The translations under genes were made by a program, and so were the position numbers. A stretch of DNA of 64,000 bases from Erythroxylum novogranatense (lineage: Eukaryota > Streptophyta > Magnoliopsida > Malpighiales > Erythroxylaceae): NCBI GenBank assembly GCA_029891385.1, contig CM057226.1, forward strand, positions 11,525,225 through 11,589,224. Direction: 5' to 3'. The notes beneath the pieces were generated by a model. It was not told where the DNA came from. It worked only from the letters and a program-made list of their open reading frames with translations, and did no database searches. Shown one piece after another: positions 1-9,791 of the stretch. Every line of letters begins with the position of its first letter. The first letter of the stretch is position 1.

Positions 1-2
1 TG

Positions 3-1100
3 TACGAGGCCAAATCACTCCACAACAAAAAAATTTTGAAGAGGAAACTATACACTTTACACATGGCGGAATTCACTGCGGCGACGGAGTGCTTAAATAC
101 TTTAAATACTCTATTTTCTCAACTCACATCATTGGGGCATACAATAGAGATAAGTGAACGTGTAGAACTTCTTCTCCAAAGTCTACCAGATTCATATGAT
201 CAACTCATCATCAATTTAACAAACAATACAGACGCACTAGTCTTCGACAATATTGCAGCTACTATTCTGGAAGAAGAGAGTCGGCGCAAAAGTAAGGAAG
301 ATAGGTTGGAAACTTTGCAACAAGCGGAGGCCTTGACGGTGACGAGGGGAAGATCAATGGAACGTGGCTCAAGTGGGAGTCATAATCATGGTAGATCAAA
401 ATCCAGGAGAAAGAAGAATTTCAAGTGCTACAATTGTGGTAAGAAAGGACACCTACAGAAGGATTGTTGGAATCTGAATAAGAAAGATTCTATTCCTCAA
501 GAAAATGCGGCGAATACTTCATATGATGGAGGTGCAATGGTCTGTGAAGCAGCAACGACTATTGGAGGTAAGAGAAGATTTGTTGATGTATGGCTTCTCG
601 ATTCAGCAGCTACTTTTCATATGACCTCTCGAAGAGAATGGTTCCATCAGTATGAAGCTGTCTCAGAGGGATCTGTGTATAGCTGTAATGATCAAGCTCT
701 AAAGATCGTTGGTATTGGTACCATCAAGCTAAAACTGTATGATGGGACAACTCAGACTATTGAAAAAGTGCGCCATGTGGAGGGCCTAAAGATGAATTTG
801 TTGTCTGTAGGACAACTGGATGATCTTGGTTTCAGATTTGAGATTCAAAACAAAATCATGAAAGTGATTAAAGGAGCGCTAGTATTTATGAAAGTAGAGA
901 AGATTTTTGCAAATCTATACATGCTGAAGGGAGTAATTTTACAAGAAGGAGAGGCATCCGTTGCAGTGACTGGTCCAGACTACAAAATTGCAATGACGTG
1001 GTATAAGAAGCTTGGACATATGTCAAAACAAGGAATGAAGATACTTGCAGAGAAGAAGTTACTTCCAGGACTTACAAAGGTAACACTACCCTTCTGTTAG
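3..1100 (+). pseudogene. Copia gag-protease region, partial
   Basis: The N-terminus lies outside the window. A UBN2-type gag body is followed by a basic linker and an intact CCHC zinc knuckle at 426-467 (CYNCGKKGHLQKDC), which in this family binds genomic RNA in the virus-like particle. The retropepsin motif at 600-623 reads DSAATFHM: the usual DSGA active site has Gly replaced by Ala, so the protease is probably impaired. The GAG-pre-integrase segment follows at about 960-1100. The region ends at an in-frame TAG (1098-1100) and the same frame goes straight on into integrase, so this is a nonsense mutation and not a natural gene end. Confidence 0.9.
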
Positions 1101-2216
1101 CATTGCATTGTGAGTAAGCAACATCGATTAAAGTTCAACACATCAAAGTTTAGAAGTAAAGATATTCTAGAATTGATTCACTCTAATGTATGGCAAGCAC
1201 CAGTTACATCCCTAGGAGGAGCAAATTTCTTTGTATCCTTTATTGATGATTATTCGAGGAGATGTTGGGTGTTTCCTATCAAGAGGAAGGCAGATGTGTT
1301 TCCAACTTTCAAATCTTACAAAGAGCGGGTGGAACTTGAATATGGTAAGAAGATTAAGTGTTTGCGCTCAGATAATGGAGGTGAATATACTGGGAAAGAA
1401 TTTGATGAATTCTGCAAGCAAGAAGGCATCAAAATGCATTTCACTACGGCATACACTCCTCAACAAAATGGAGTAACAGAGCGGATGAATAGAATTCTGT
1501 TGAAAAGAACCAGAGCAACGTTGAGAACTGCAAGCTTAGATAAAAAATTCTGGGCAGAAGCAGTCAATACTGCCTGTTATGTGGTGAATCGAGCTCCATC
1601 AACTACAATTGAGTTGAATACATCGATGCAGATGTGGGCTGATAAACTAGTGGATTATTCCAACCTTCATGTATTTGGAAGTCCGGCCTATGTGATGTTT
1701 AATGCTCAAGAAACTACAAAGTTGGATCCAAAATCTAAAAAATGCATTTTCTTAGGGTATGCAGAAGGTGTGAAGGGGTATCATCTATGGGATCCCACTG
1801 CCCATAAGATTGTTATTAGCAGGGAAGTTATCTTTATAGAAGATAAGGATCAAGAGCAAGCAGAAAATGTTGGCACAGTACAAGAGAATCCAGAAACTAC
1901 AACTGTACAAATGGATAGGGAAGTTGATCACAATGATTCTTCTGAAGCTGCACCAGAGCACGAGGAGCAAGAACCAATTGAATATGATGTTTCAGATGCT
2001 CACAGACCAACTCGCATAAGAAGAGCACCGAGCTGGCACTCAGATTATATTATGGAGAGCAATATTGCATATTGTCTTTTAACTGAGGATGGAGAACCGT
2101 CAACTCTTCAAAAAGAAATGACTAGTTCAGATGTATCTCAGTGGATAACATCAATGCAGGAAGAAATTGAAGCTCTGCATAAGAATAAGACATTGGAGCT
2201 AGTATCACTACCGTAA
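1101..2216 (+). pseudogene. Copia integrase
   Basis: This is the retroviral-type integrase core that joins element cDNA to the host chromosome. The catalytic triad is visible: Asp in FIDDYSRR (about 1240), Asp in SDNGGEY (about 1370) and Glu in NGVTERMN (about 1480). The C-terminal part carries the Copia marker HVFGSPAYV and an acidic linker rich in Glu and Gln towards RT. It is in frame with gag upstream and RT downstream and is bounded by in-frame stops at 1098 and 2214. Apart from these stops the core looks intact, unlike the heavily eroded copy in element B. Confidence 0.9.
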
Positions 2217-3100
2217 GGAAGAAAGCCTATTGGCAATAAATGGGTTTACAAGATTAAGCAAAGTGGTGATGATCAAGTGGAACGATATCGTGCTAGACTG
2301 GTGGTAAAAAGATATGTTCATAAAGAATGTATTGATTTTAACGAAATATTTTCTCCTGTGGTTCGACTTATTATAGTCCGAGTAGTTCTAGCAATGTGTG
2401 CTATATATGACTTGCATCTTGAGCAGTTAGATGTGAAAACTGCATTTCTTCATAGAAATCTTGAAGAAGAAATTTATATGCTCCAACCAGAAGGTTTTGA
2501 AGAAAAAGAGAAAGAGAACTTGGTTTGCAGGTTAAACAAATCTCTATATGGTTTAAAGCAGGCGCCGAAGTGTTGGTATAAGAGATTTGATTCCTTCATC
2601 ACGAGCCTTGGATACAGCAGACTGAATGCAGACCCTTGTGCATATTTCAAGAGGTTTGTGAAAGATGATTTTATAATCTTACTGCTGTATGTAGACGACA
2701 TGTTGGTAGCAGGCCCCAATAATGATCGTCTTAAAGAATTGAAGGCACAGTTGGCTAGGGAATTTGAAATGAAGGACTTAGGACCAGCAAACAAGATTCT
2801 AGGGATGCAAATTCACCGAGACAGAAAGAATAGGAAGATTTAGCTTTCTCAGAAAAATTATTTGAAGAAGATCTTACGGGTTTTCAACATATAAGATTGT
2901 AAGTCAATTTATACCCCTCTTCCTATTAATTTCAAGTTATCCTCAAATATGAGTCCTAACAATGAAGAAGAGAGGATGGAAATATCTCGAGTACCGTATG
3001 CATCAGCAGTGAGAAGCCTAATGTTCGCTATGATTTGCACAAGACCTGACATTGCACATGCAATGGGAGTAGTTAGTAGATACATGGCAAATCCTGGTTG
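2217..3100 (+). pseudogene. Copia reverse transcriptase
   Basis: RVT_2-type reverse transcriptase. It runs from the KPIGNKWVYKIK entry motif through RYRARLVVKRY and LDVKTAFLH to the polymerase box YVDDMLVAG (YVDD at 2688-2699). Both metal-binding Asp residues of YVDD are present. Stops at 2841 (former Trp in the family context), 2889 and 3099 break the thumb and connection region. It stays in the frame of the integrase, so the stops are point mutations. The homologous region of element B is interrupted by an insertion just before YVDD. Confidence 0.9.
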
Positions 3101-3671
3101 AGAGCATTGGAATACTGTTAAGAGGATTCTCAGATATATCAAGGGAACCTCAGATGTTGCATTATATTATGGAGGATCAAATTTTACTGTCAAAGGATAT
3201 GTTGATGTTGATTATGCAGGTGATCTTGATAAAAGTAAATCCACTACAGGATATGTGTTTACACTAGCTAAAGGAGCTGTGAGCTGGGTTTCAAAACTGC
3301 AGTCAGTTGTGGCTACGTCAACAACAGAAGCAGAATATGTAGCAGCTACACAAGCAAGTAAAGAAGCAGTGTGGTTGAAGATGTTGTTGGAGGAACTTGG
3401 GAATAAACAAGAGAATATTACTCTGTATTGTGACAATCAGAGTGCTTTGCATCTTGCCAAGAATCCAGCATTTTATTCAAAGACAAAACATATCCGAGTT
3501 CAGTATCAATTCGTTCGTGAGAAATTGGAAGAAGGAATAGTGGACATACAGAAAATTCATTCAATGGATAACCTGACAGATTTTAGGACAAAAAGAAATC
3601 AATGGTAACAAGTTTATGTGGTGTCGATCCTCGTGTGGCCTGATAGAGACGTAAGCAACATGAAGCGGCAA
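3101..3671 (+). pseudogene. Copia RNase H domain
   Basis: Ty1/Copia RNase HI domain that removes the RNA strand of the RNA:DNA hybrid. Visible acidic motifs are GYVDVDYAGD, STTEAEYVA and YCDNQSALHL, followed by KTKHIRVQYQFVRE. Near 3585 the reading slips by one base: the frame gives a short nonsense tail, while the next frame carries the expected end (NGNKFMWCRS) up to about 3671. The polypurine tract follows about 50 bases later, the normal spacing for Copia elements. Confidence 0.88.
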
Positions 3672-3718
3672 GGTAGAAATAATAGTGTGAAGATCTGATT
3701 GACACTCAATCAAATCTT

Positions 3719-3731
3719 CAAGTGGGAGAAT
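3719..3731 (+). other. Polypurine tract of Tork-1
   Basis: CAAGTGGGAGAAT lies directly before the TGTCAACC start of the 3' LTR. It would prime plus-strand DNA synthesis. Element B has the nearly identical tract CAAGTGGGAGAT on the minus strand at 20581-20592, which supports common ancestry. Confidence 0.85.
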
Positions 3732-4150
3732 TGTCAACCTTGGCTGCTGTCAACAATTGTTGGCAGCAACCTTGGCAGTCAACAATTGTTGGCTGCCTAA
3801 CACAGCCAAGGCAAGCCAACATTTGTTGGCTGCCTAACACATGCTCTCCTGCTTATAAATAGGTAAGAGATGAAGAGATGAAGGAAGCAAACAGAAGAGG
3901 AAAATAGAGAGAAGTGAGGTGTGAGAGAGAGAGAAAGAAAGAGAGAGAGACAAAAATATTTTGTATATTTTTGTGGGTCTAATTTCTCCTTGTAATTCTC
4001 CAGTTTTCTCAATAGTAAAAGTCTTCTATCTTTGCCCGTGATTTTTACCCTAATTTGGGGGTTTTCTACGTAAACTCTGTGTGTTCTTTACTATTCCTCT
4101 TAGTCCTATTTAGCTGCGAACCTGCTCTAATCCGGTCGATTTTTACAACA
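3732..4150 (+). repeat. 3' LTR of Tork-1 (419 bp)
   Basis: The LTR begins TGTCAACC and ends TTTTACAACA. A TATA box (TTATAAAT, 3853-3860) is followed by a purine-rich GA microsatellite leader (about 3920-3950), probably the R/U5 start. U3 is built from short repeated and inverted pieces around CAACAATTGTTGG and TTGGCTGCC (3735-3845), which can fold into hairpins. The next five bases (GTTAT) are the presumed target-site duplication; its partner lies outside the window. Confidence 0.85.
3853..3860 (+). promoter_or_regulatory. TATA box of the Tork-1 LTR
   Basis: TTATAAAT, about 120 bases into the LTR and just upstream of the GA-rich leader, in the expected position for a Copia LTR promoter. Confidence 0.65.
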
Positions 4151-5485
4151 GTTATTTTATATAAGTATTTGATTAAGACCCTGCAAAACTAAACAAGAAA
4201 TATTCAACTTTCTCCCTTATAATATGTTGTTATATGTATTTAAGTGGGGTTCAATGTTGATTCACTAGTCAGTGTTATCACAGTAGATAAAGTATTCACG
4301 AGGTTTGTGATTTTTCCCACGACTAGTAACAGTTACATGGGAGAGTATGCCGTTATTTCCACGAGCTAGATTTTGGACATATATGTCAAGGAACATAATT
4401 ATTACGGAGGAGGAGGCCTAAGAAGTACTTTGATTAGAATAAAACGTACCACTAAGCATTACTCCTTTACTTAATTAAACTAAACATGCAACTTTTGGAA
4501 CTGGGTTCAAATATTTCAATTAATAATAGCACACTAAAATCTTGGCAAATTTGCTTACGCAACGTTCTCAATCTCGCAATTGCACCAATTAGAGATTTTG
4601 TTTTCTAAAAAATGTACGTACAAGTTAGTACTAGATTTGAATACTTCTACAGATTCAATTAAATTCATAACTTTAACTAAATTTTATCATTTAAATTATA
4701 TTAAAATACAAGGGATCTTATTTAGCTGATTTATAGATTATTTTAAATCAAATATTATATGATATTAATTTTAAGTAAATTCACTGTTTTTTCAAGTTAA
4801 TCAAAATAGAATAATAATATTTTTTAACACATGTAAGATTATTTAACATTAATTGTTTCCTTAGTTTTAAGTAGTCTATTTAAATAATTCAAATTTCTAA
4901 GTTTCATTAAGATCGAAGTGTAACTTCAAATGTAAAACTGAAATCAACAATCTTTTATGTATGTGGTTTTTAAGAAATTTATGCAAGTCAGAGTTTAGAC
5001 TTCACATATATATTTGGAAGTTTCGAAGCTAGAAAGAAATTTATTAGGTTAAACAGTGCAACTATTAAAAAATTATTTTGACTTGAATTGTCCTATTCAC
5101 AATTCTAGGAAATTAATAAAATTTAAAAAAATGAAAGGGCCATTATTACATTCGTATATTAAGATAGACGAAGAGGAATTCAGAATAAGAGAGAGCCTCT
5201 TGTTTAGCGTAATCTATTTGGAGGGAAAGAAATAAGAGGTTATTTATGAATTAAAAAGAGACTGTTACGAGCTAGCTCACAAAAAGATGGTGCTTGGATC
5301 AAAGTTGAAAATGTGTATTTAGTGTAGATGGAATTTGCTTTATTTAGATAGTGATGTACTTGTCTCTTTGTAGTATAGTTCTTGCCATTGAATTCCTTTG
5401 TACTTGTTGCTCTTTTGAACTTTAATGAACGTTTTATTTTTCAAAAAGAAGAAACAGAAAGCTTGAAATGAAATTTCATAGGTTA
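4151..5485. other. AT-rich low-copy DNA
   Basis: No convincing coding frame. The end of this stretch (5027-5205) is one arm of a diverged local duplication whose other arm is 5460-6055. The tract at 5390-5455 resembles the AT-rich 3' end of an L1-type LINE but has no clear target duplication, so I leave it unnamed. Confidence 0.5.
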
Positions 5486-5500
5486 ACTAATACAACTATA

Positions 5501-5891
5501 TCGCTGATAACCGCTGGCCTCCATCTGGCTTAGATGTTGGGTTTTCGACGAGTGATCATCGAATTTGATGCCTTAGAGGTGATCAATATCCTCTCCTCTT
5601 CGTTTATTCTTCTGATTAAGTATTCTTTTTTGATGACAGGTATTCACGACTTTCTACATTGAGTGTGGGAGGTTAAGGTCTAGCATGTGTACCGAGAAGG
5701 GAACCAGTATGTAGATAGTCTGGCTTCCTTAACAACTCTCTCCTTCACAGACCTTCGGACTTTTAAAAAGCCACCGTCTCTAATCCGGCTTTCTATGTAT
5801 CAAGATTAGCACGGATTTTTGTATCGCAGATCTCTAAGTTAGTTAAGATGGTTTTTTAGTTTTTTTTTTTTTCCGTTGTAACAAAAAAAAA
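5501..5891 (+). mobile_element. 5'-truncated L1-type LINE insertion
   Basis: The 391-bp fragment is flanked by the 15-bp direct repeat ACTAATACAACTATA (5486-5500 and 5892-5906) and ends in a poly-A tract. These are the marks of target-primed reverse transcription. The inside is the RNase H end of a plant LINE ORF2. The truncation point is 5501. Confidence 0.9.
5537..5841 (+). pseudogene. LINE ORF2 C-terminal RNase H-like (RVT_3) remnant
   Basis: One frame gives LGFRRVIIEFDALEVINILS, then WEVKV-stop-HVYREGNQYVDSLA, then RRSLS. This is the typical plant RVT_3 pattern: the FRRVIVESD acidic motif, then the HVYREGN and D-LA motif. At the first acidic site the frame reads EFD, keeping the Asp but changing the usual Ser. 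Stops in the same frame (within GIHDFLH-WEV, before HVYRE, after MYQD and at the end) show it is dead. It lies inside the truncated LINE. Confidence 0.85.
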
Positions 5892-6310
5892 ACTAATACA
5901 ACTATAACTTTCGATTCTTGTACTTGAGAAATTAATAAAATTTAAAGATGAATTATAGTTATCGGGTTATCGAATAATATGTTTATTACATTCATATACT
6001 AAGGGACATGAAAAGTAACATAAACATAGTACACAATAAGAGAGAGCATCCTTCAAATAAAAAGAGTAACAAACAACAATTGCAGATGTTCTAGTTCATC
6101 AACAATTGTTTTTATGTCTAATCACACTGAATATCTAGTAATTATTCCCTATATCCTGACTTACAAACCGAACAGAAGATAGCCCGAACTTTTAGCAAGT
6201 CCCCGTCTTCAAACTAGTTATGAATATCCCAGTCCTCATGATATGATATGGAGATCTCTACAAACGAAAAAGACATGCATGCATAGTTTGAAGTGGATAG
6301 CCCATCGTAG

Positions 6311-6538
6311 TTATGGTTTGCCACTATCAGGTGCAGGAATTGTTTCAGGGACGCGACGCCTTTCCCGTTCTGAATGAGAAAATCTAAGTACGTGAGAAAG
6401 GAAGCTGCCAAAGCTGAGCTTCTTTCGATTGTTAAGCTTCTTTCCGCCATAGCCAACTTTTTTCTTAGAATTGACGTTCAGTATCAGTAAAAAGATTATG
6501 AATAGAACAAGGTATCGTGTTGCAGCTTTGTTTCCCAT
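6311..6538 (-). CDS. Candidate small secreted peptide precursor (75 aa)
   Basis: The first Met gives MGNKAATRYLVLFIIFLLIL, a short basic N-region and a strong hydrophobic core, which looks like a signal peptide ending near residue 26 (VNS/KKK). The rest is very basic (KKK, GGKKLNNRKK, SERERRR) and ends in a Pro-rich tail, RRVPETIPAPDSGKP, right before the stop. Signal peptide, basic spacer and short C-terminal Pro-rich motif is the plan of plant peptide hormones. The tail does not match the CLE dodecapeptide and only loosely recalls the IDA type, so I assign no family. Upstream on the same strand are a possible 76-bp 5' UTR intron and a canonical TATA box, which argue for a real gene. This start was chosen because it directly precedes the signal peptide. 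A second frame overlaps it (6214-6456) but has no such features. Confidence 0.55.
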   Translation of the reverse strand: MGNKAATRYLVLFIIFLLILNVNSKKKVGYGGKKLNNRKKLSFGSFLSHVLRFSHSERERRRVPETIPAPDSGKP

Positions 6539-6572
6539 CTAATGTTTTATATAATAAGCCTTGATGGTCCAC

Positions 6573-6648
6573 CTGAAAAACAAACTAACTAAAATAGAAT
6601 ATGAGAATGACGTAATAAAAATGAGGTAGGAATTATGAATATCATCAC
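6573..6648 (-). other. Predicted 5' UTR intron of the secreted-peptide gene
   Basis: On the minus strand, CCTTTCAG/GTGATGAT (donor) and TTTGTTTTTCAG/GTGGACC (acceptor) bound a 76-base interval lying between the TATA box and the ATG at 6538. It is short but within the size plants splice. This is inferred from splice-site consensus only. Confidence 0.4.
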
Positions 6649-6726
6649 CTGAAAGGACTGAGCTTGATACGTTACCTCGAGAGGTGAAAGGAGTGAAATT
6701 TCGGTACACTGCGCTGTGAAATGCCT

Positions 6727-6736
6727 CTATTTATAG
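6727..6736 (-). promoter_or_regulatory. TATA box for the 6311-6538 gene
   Basis: CTATAAATAG on the minus strand, a perfect plant TATA box about 190 bases upstream of the ATG, leaving room for a spliced leader. Confidence 0.6.
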
Positions 6737-7109
6737 TTGTGTGAGCTGTAATTTAATGAAAGACTTAAAAATTGTTCTTGTACATAACGTACAGAATAGG
6801 GTTCAAGTAAACAAAGACATTGACTTATCTACAAATAACAAACATGCACAACAGAAAGAGCAGCATTAGCATATGTTTAATGTAATTTTAATGCAATTAC
6901 GCTCATTATGATATGGCAAACATTCTACTTACCTAATATTAATTAATTAATATCTTTATAATATTATAGCTTTAGCGACTCATGTTAATTGGTGATTTGA
7001 CCATGAAAATTTTATCTACAAATTTCAAACTTAAGAATATTATAAATGAATAGACAAAAAGGAAGACCACACAAGAGAAAGAGACGCGTTAGCATATATG
7101 AACGGATCC

Positions 7110-7169
7110 ACAATGGGGACAACTAGGGGCAAGTAGGCGCATTGGGGGCAACTAGGGGCAAGTAGGGAC
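7110..7169. repeat. Two-copy 30-bp tandem repeat, G-rich
   Basis: The unit contains AACTAGGGGCAAGTAGG and occurs twice in tandem (7111-7139 and 7140-7169). The runs of G stand out in otherwise AT-rich DNA. No function can be assigned. Confidence 0.7.
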
Positions 7170-7249
7170 ACTTGCTTTCAGTCCAAAAAAATTTATATAA
7201 AAAATTATTATTTTAAGTTTTGATCCTATAAAAAATAAAATTTAGAAGA

Positions 7250-7527
7250 TACTCCCTCCGATTCATAATAAGAGTCGTTTTAAAAAAATACACGCTTATT
7301 AAGAAAGTTAATGAAATTATAGATAAACCCTTGCAATAATTAGCATGTGAGAGAAATTGTATATTAAATTGCCTTGAAATTATGATCTGTATAATTAAGA
7401 TGAGAGAGAAATGAAAGGTTAATTTTGGAAGAAAAATTATAAACATATATACAAAGTCAAGAATGACACTTATTTTGAATAATTAAAATGTATTTAAAAC
7501 GACTCTTATTATTAAACGGATGGAGTA
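7250..7527. mobile_element. Stowaway-type MITE (278 bp with its TA sites)
   Basis: Terminal inverted repeats start CTCCCTCCGATTCATAAT and, at the other end, CTCCATCCGTTTAATAAT. Both continue as AAGAGTCGTTTTAA, and the element is flanked by TA dinucleotides. TIR wording, TA target and size fit Tc1/mariner-derived Stowaway MITEs. The inside has no coding frame. Confidence 0.9.
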
Positions 7528-8009
7528 TGAATTTAGATAATTTGTTTGGATTTCCTGAGGTATTTGTGGCTATATGTGTGTTCCTATTGAAAATTTTGTT
7601 GTTCTCTTAATTAAATCAACATAACATCTAAACGAACTTAAGTTGTTTTGACGTTGCTCTAAAAGATGGACATAAATTCAAGAAAAAAATTATTTTTACC
7701 AGTAACAATCAGAAAAGCCAAGACTAGAAAATATAAATTGTGGAGACATGATTCAAAAACAAAGTGTAAGTACGAAGAATGGTAGAAGGAGAACTAGGCT
7801 AGAATATACGAGTCTAGATTTTCTGTTTAATATTATTTTGTATAATTCAAAAGACTTTATCGTTCTATTTAAAGATTTATTTTCTTTTGTTTCCAACGTA
7901 GTAGTTAATATAATAATAATAATAAAACTAATCAATTTTTAAATTTAATCTAAAATTTTTCTATAATTTATAAATTAATTAAACTATTTTAATAAATTAA
8001 TCAATTTTT
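7528..8009. other. AT-rich spacer
   Basis: Simple AT-rich sequence with an ATA/AAT-type run near 7908-7925. No gene, RNA or repeat end is recognised. Confidence 0.5.
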
Positions 8010-9273
8010 TAATTTTAAATTGGGTTTTAGCGCCGGGAAAATCGTGAGCATGCATTGTACATAATTCTACTGAGACATATGCATTACTGAATGGTTTAAT
8101 TGAGCATCTAGTAATGGGACTGTGTTTCTTTGTTATAGGCGTCGTTGGATCGTCATTCCACGGACATTGCGAGGAACTTCTAAGCAAGAGCTCGGAAGTT
8201 ACGGTGAGTAACCTAGTTGGTTTCTCAAATTCTGATCGTCTAAGTGCTCAATGTGAATTACTTGCCAAATGTGAAATTGCATGATTCTTGAAATATACAT
8301 GATCGAATGGTATGCTTCATCTTGTATTGGATTGGACTCTTGCATGACATTGAGAAATACAATCTTGGGCTTTTATAGCCATACACCGAATTATCGAACA
8401 TCGCATTGCATGCATAAATGCATGATCGATAATGGATATGTGACCCAAGTTGCTATTATCATTGAAAAGAGCCTCGAGCTCGAACATCTTGACGGGCCTC
8501 GAGCCCGAGGGAGAAATCTGACGCGCCCCCACCGAACATCGATGAGCACTTGGGCACAATACTGAATAACTGGAAAAGAGTCTCATATTCATTGTATACA
8601 CATGAGTGATTGAATTGCGACACTTACTGAATTATGTGATGACATGAGAGATTGCAAATTGTTACATGCTCATGCGAATCGTTGCATGATCGTAAATTGT
8701 TATGTGTTATTGTAAATTGTTATTTGATACTGCGAACTGTTATAGACTACTGTAACTTGCTATATAATACTGTTAATTGAATATTTCTGTGCTATGCTGT
8801 ACGCAATTTGCGTAATGCATGATTTGAGTGAACCATCGATGATGGTTTTTCACTGAGTTCGCAAACTCACCCAAAATTGCATCTAATTTTTCAAGATCGA
8901 TAGTGTAGACCCCTAGCTCCGGAGATAGTCTTTTCCTGCCGTGCGAGCGTGCTGGCAAGAGAAGCGATGACACACAGGTCGATCAGCTGGGTTGGACTTT
9001 TGAGGATGACTTAGGATAGATGGTTGTATCAGTTTCCTTTTTGGTTTTGTTTAGGGGACTGATAGACTTGTCTATTCTGCTTCTGGATGATTGTACCAGA
9101 TGATTATTTTGGATTTTAAAAGTTACTGATTTATGATATTATGGTTTTAATTATTGCGATGCAATGTGGATATTATTGGAAAAATATTCTGGTAGTGCAC
9201 CTTTATCGTGGGATACGTGTCGGAGCGACCTTCGGGTTTCCCGATGTGTATCCTACAGTGAGAGGACGCTACA
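8010..9273 (+). mobile_element. Truncated 3' part of a large non-coding LTR-like element (copy i)
   Basis: It matches the 3' third of copies ii, iii and iv in the same sense. Shared marks are GGGAAAATCGTGAGCATGCA, a predicted exon ending GCTCGGAAGTTACG/GTGAGTAAC (8213/8214), tandem GAGCTCGA boxes (8468-8512), the hairpin at 8831-8847, the ACCCAAAATTGCA box and the terminus GACGCTACA at 9273. The 5' two thirds are missing. At the second acceptor it reads TTTTTCAAG in place of TTTTTCAGG, so that splice site has probably decayed. It encodes no protein. Confidence 0.75.
8831..8868 (+). other. Conserved double hairpin, copy i
   Basis: AACCATC-GAT-GATGGTT (7-bp perfect stem, 8831-8847) is followed by GAGTT-CGCA-AACTC (8855-8868) and then ACCC. 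The same pair occurs before the second acceptor in the sister copies. Confidence 0.7.
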
Positions 9274-9791
9274 TATTTAGTTATAGTTTTTAAGACATAT
9301 ACATTCCAAAATAGTATATATTTGTATCGTTATTATATGACAAAAGATAACTTTTAAATAATAAATATTGTCACGTTATAATATTACTGCATCTTAAGTT
9401 TTTTAGCTACTATAAATTTATTTCTAATAGCAATAACTTACTTAACCTCAAAAGTAGCAGCAAATCACATCCTTATGGCATGAATAACCATGTTGGATGT
9501 ATGTGCATATTGGCTAGTACCTTTCCCTTTCCCTCTCCTTCATCTAATATTAGTAGCTCTATAACTATATTCCAGTTTAACTGTTTTTTAATCTCAAGAG
9601 AAATTTATTACAGTGTACTTACTTAAATTCCATAGTGGCTTACCATATATTACAACAAGAAAATTTTGTGGTAGATAAAAAGAGAGGGATGGCTTTTTAT
9701 TGAAAACAATATATATATACCTTCAAGAACGATGTTGATATAGAGTAATTGCTTCTATTTATGGATTATAATTATAATGCGCAATCATACT
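9274..9791. other. Low-copy DNA, left end of duplicated segment P1
   Basis: No gene seen. From about 9722 it matches 54168 onward (CAAGAACGATGTTGATATAG and TTATGGATTATAATTATAAT). It is the left part of segment P1, later split by elements A and B. Confidence 0.6.

Larger units (their letters stand above)
1..4150 (+). mobile_element. Tork-like Copia retrotransposon (Tork-1), 5' end outside window
   Basis: Domain order gag, protease, integrase, RT, RNase H is that of Ty1/Copia. The window opens inside gag, so the 5' LTR is missing. The whole polyprotein can be followed in one reading frame from base 3 to about 3585, broken only by single stop codons at 1098, 2214, 2841, 2889 and 3099, then a one-base frameshift near 3585. 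It ends with a polypurine tract and a 3' LTR. The gag and pol wording closely matches element B (19013-52397), so both belong to one Tork-like family. The element cannot make its own proteins as it stands. Confidence 0.93.
5027..6055. repeat. Diverged local duplication, arms 5027-5205 and 5460-6055
   Basis: Both arms run in the same order: GAAAGAAATTT or GAAATGAAATTT, then AGGTTAA, GCAACTAT or ACAACTAT, GAAATTAATAAAATTTAAA, TTATTACATTC and AATAAGAGAGAGC. The second arm is longer because a LINE fragment (5501-5891) was inserted into it. The duplication therefore predates the LINE insertion. Confidence 0.65.

Noticed and set aside
5390..5460. Possible LINE 3' end
   Set aside because: AT-rich ending resembles one, but I could not find flanking target duplications or coding remains.
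6214..6456. 80-aa frame overlapping the secreted-peptide gene
   Set aside because: Same strand, shifted frame, no signal peptide or domain; the 75-aa frame has signal peptide and promoter context.
8281..8601. 94-aa open frames on both strands
   Set aside because: Located in predicted intron 2 of copy i, over the GAGCTCGA boxes; not conserved as frames in ii, iii or iv.
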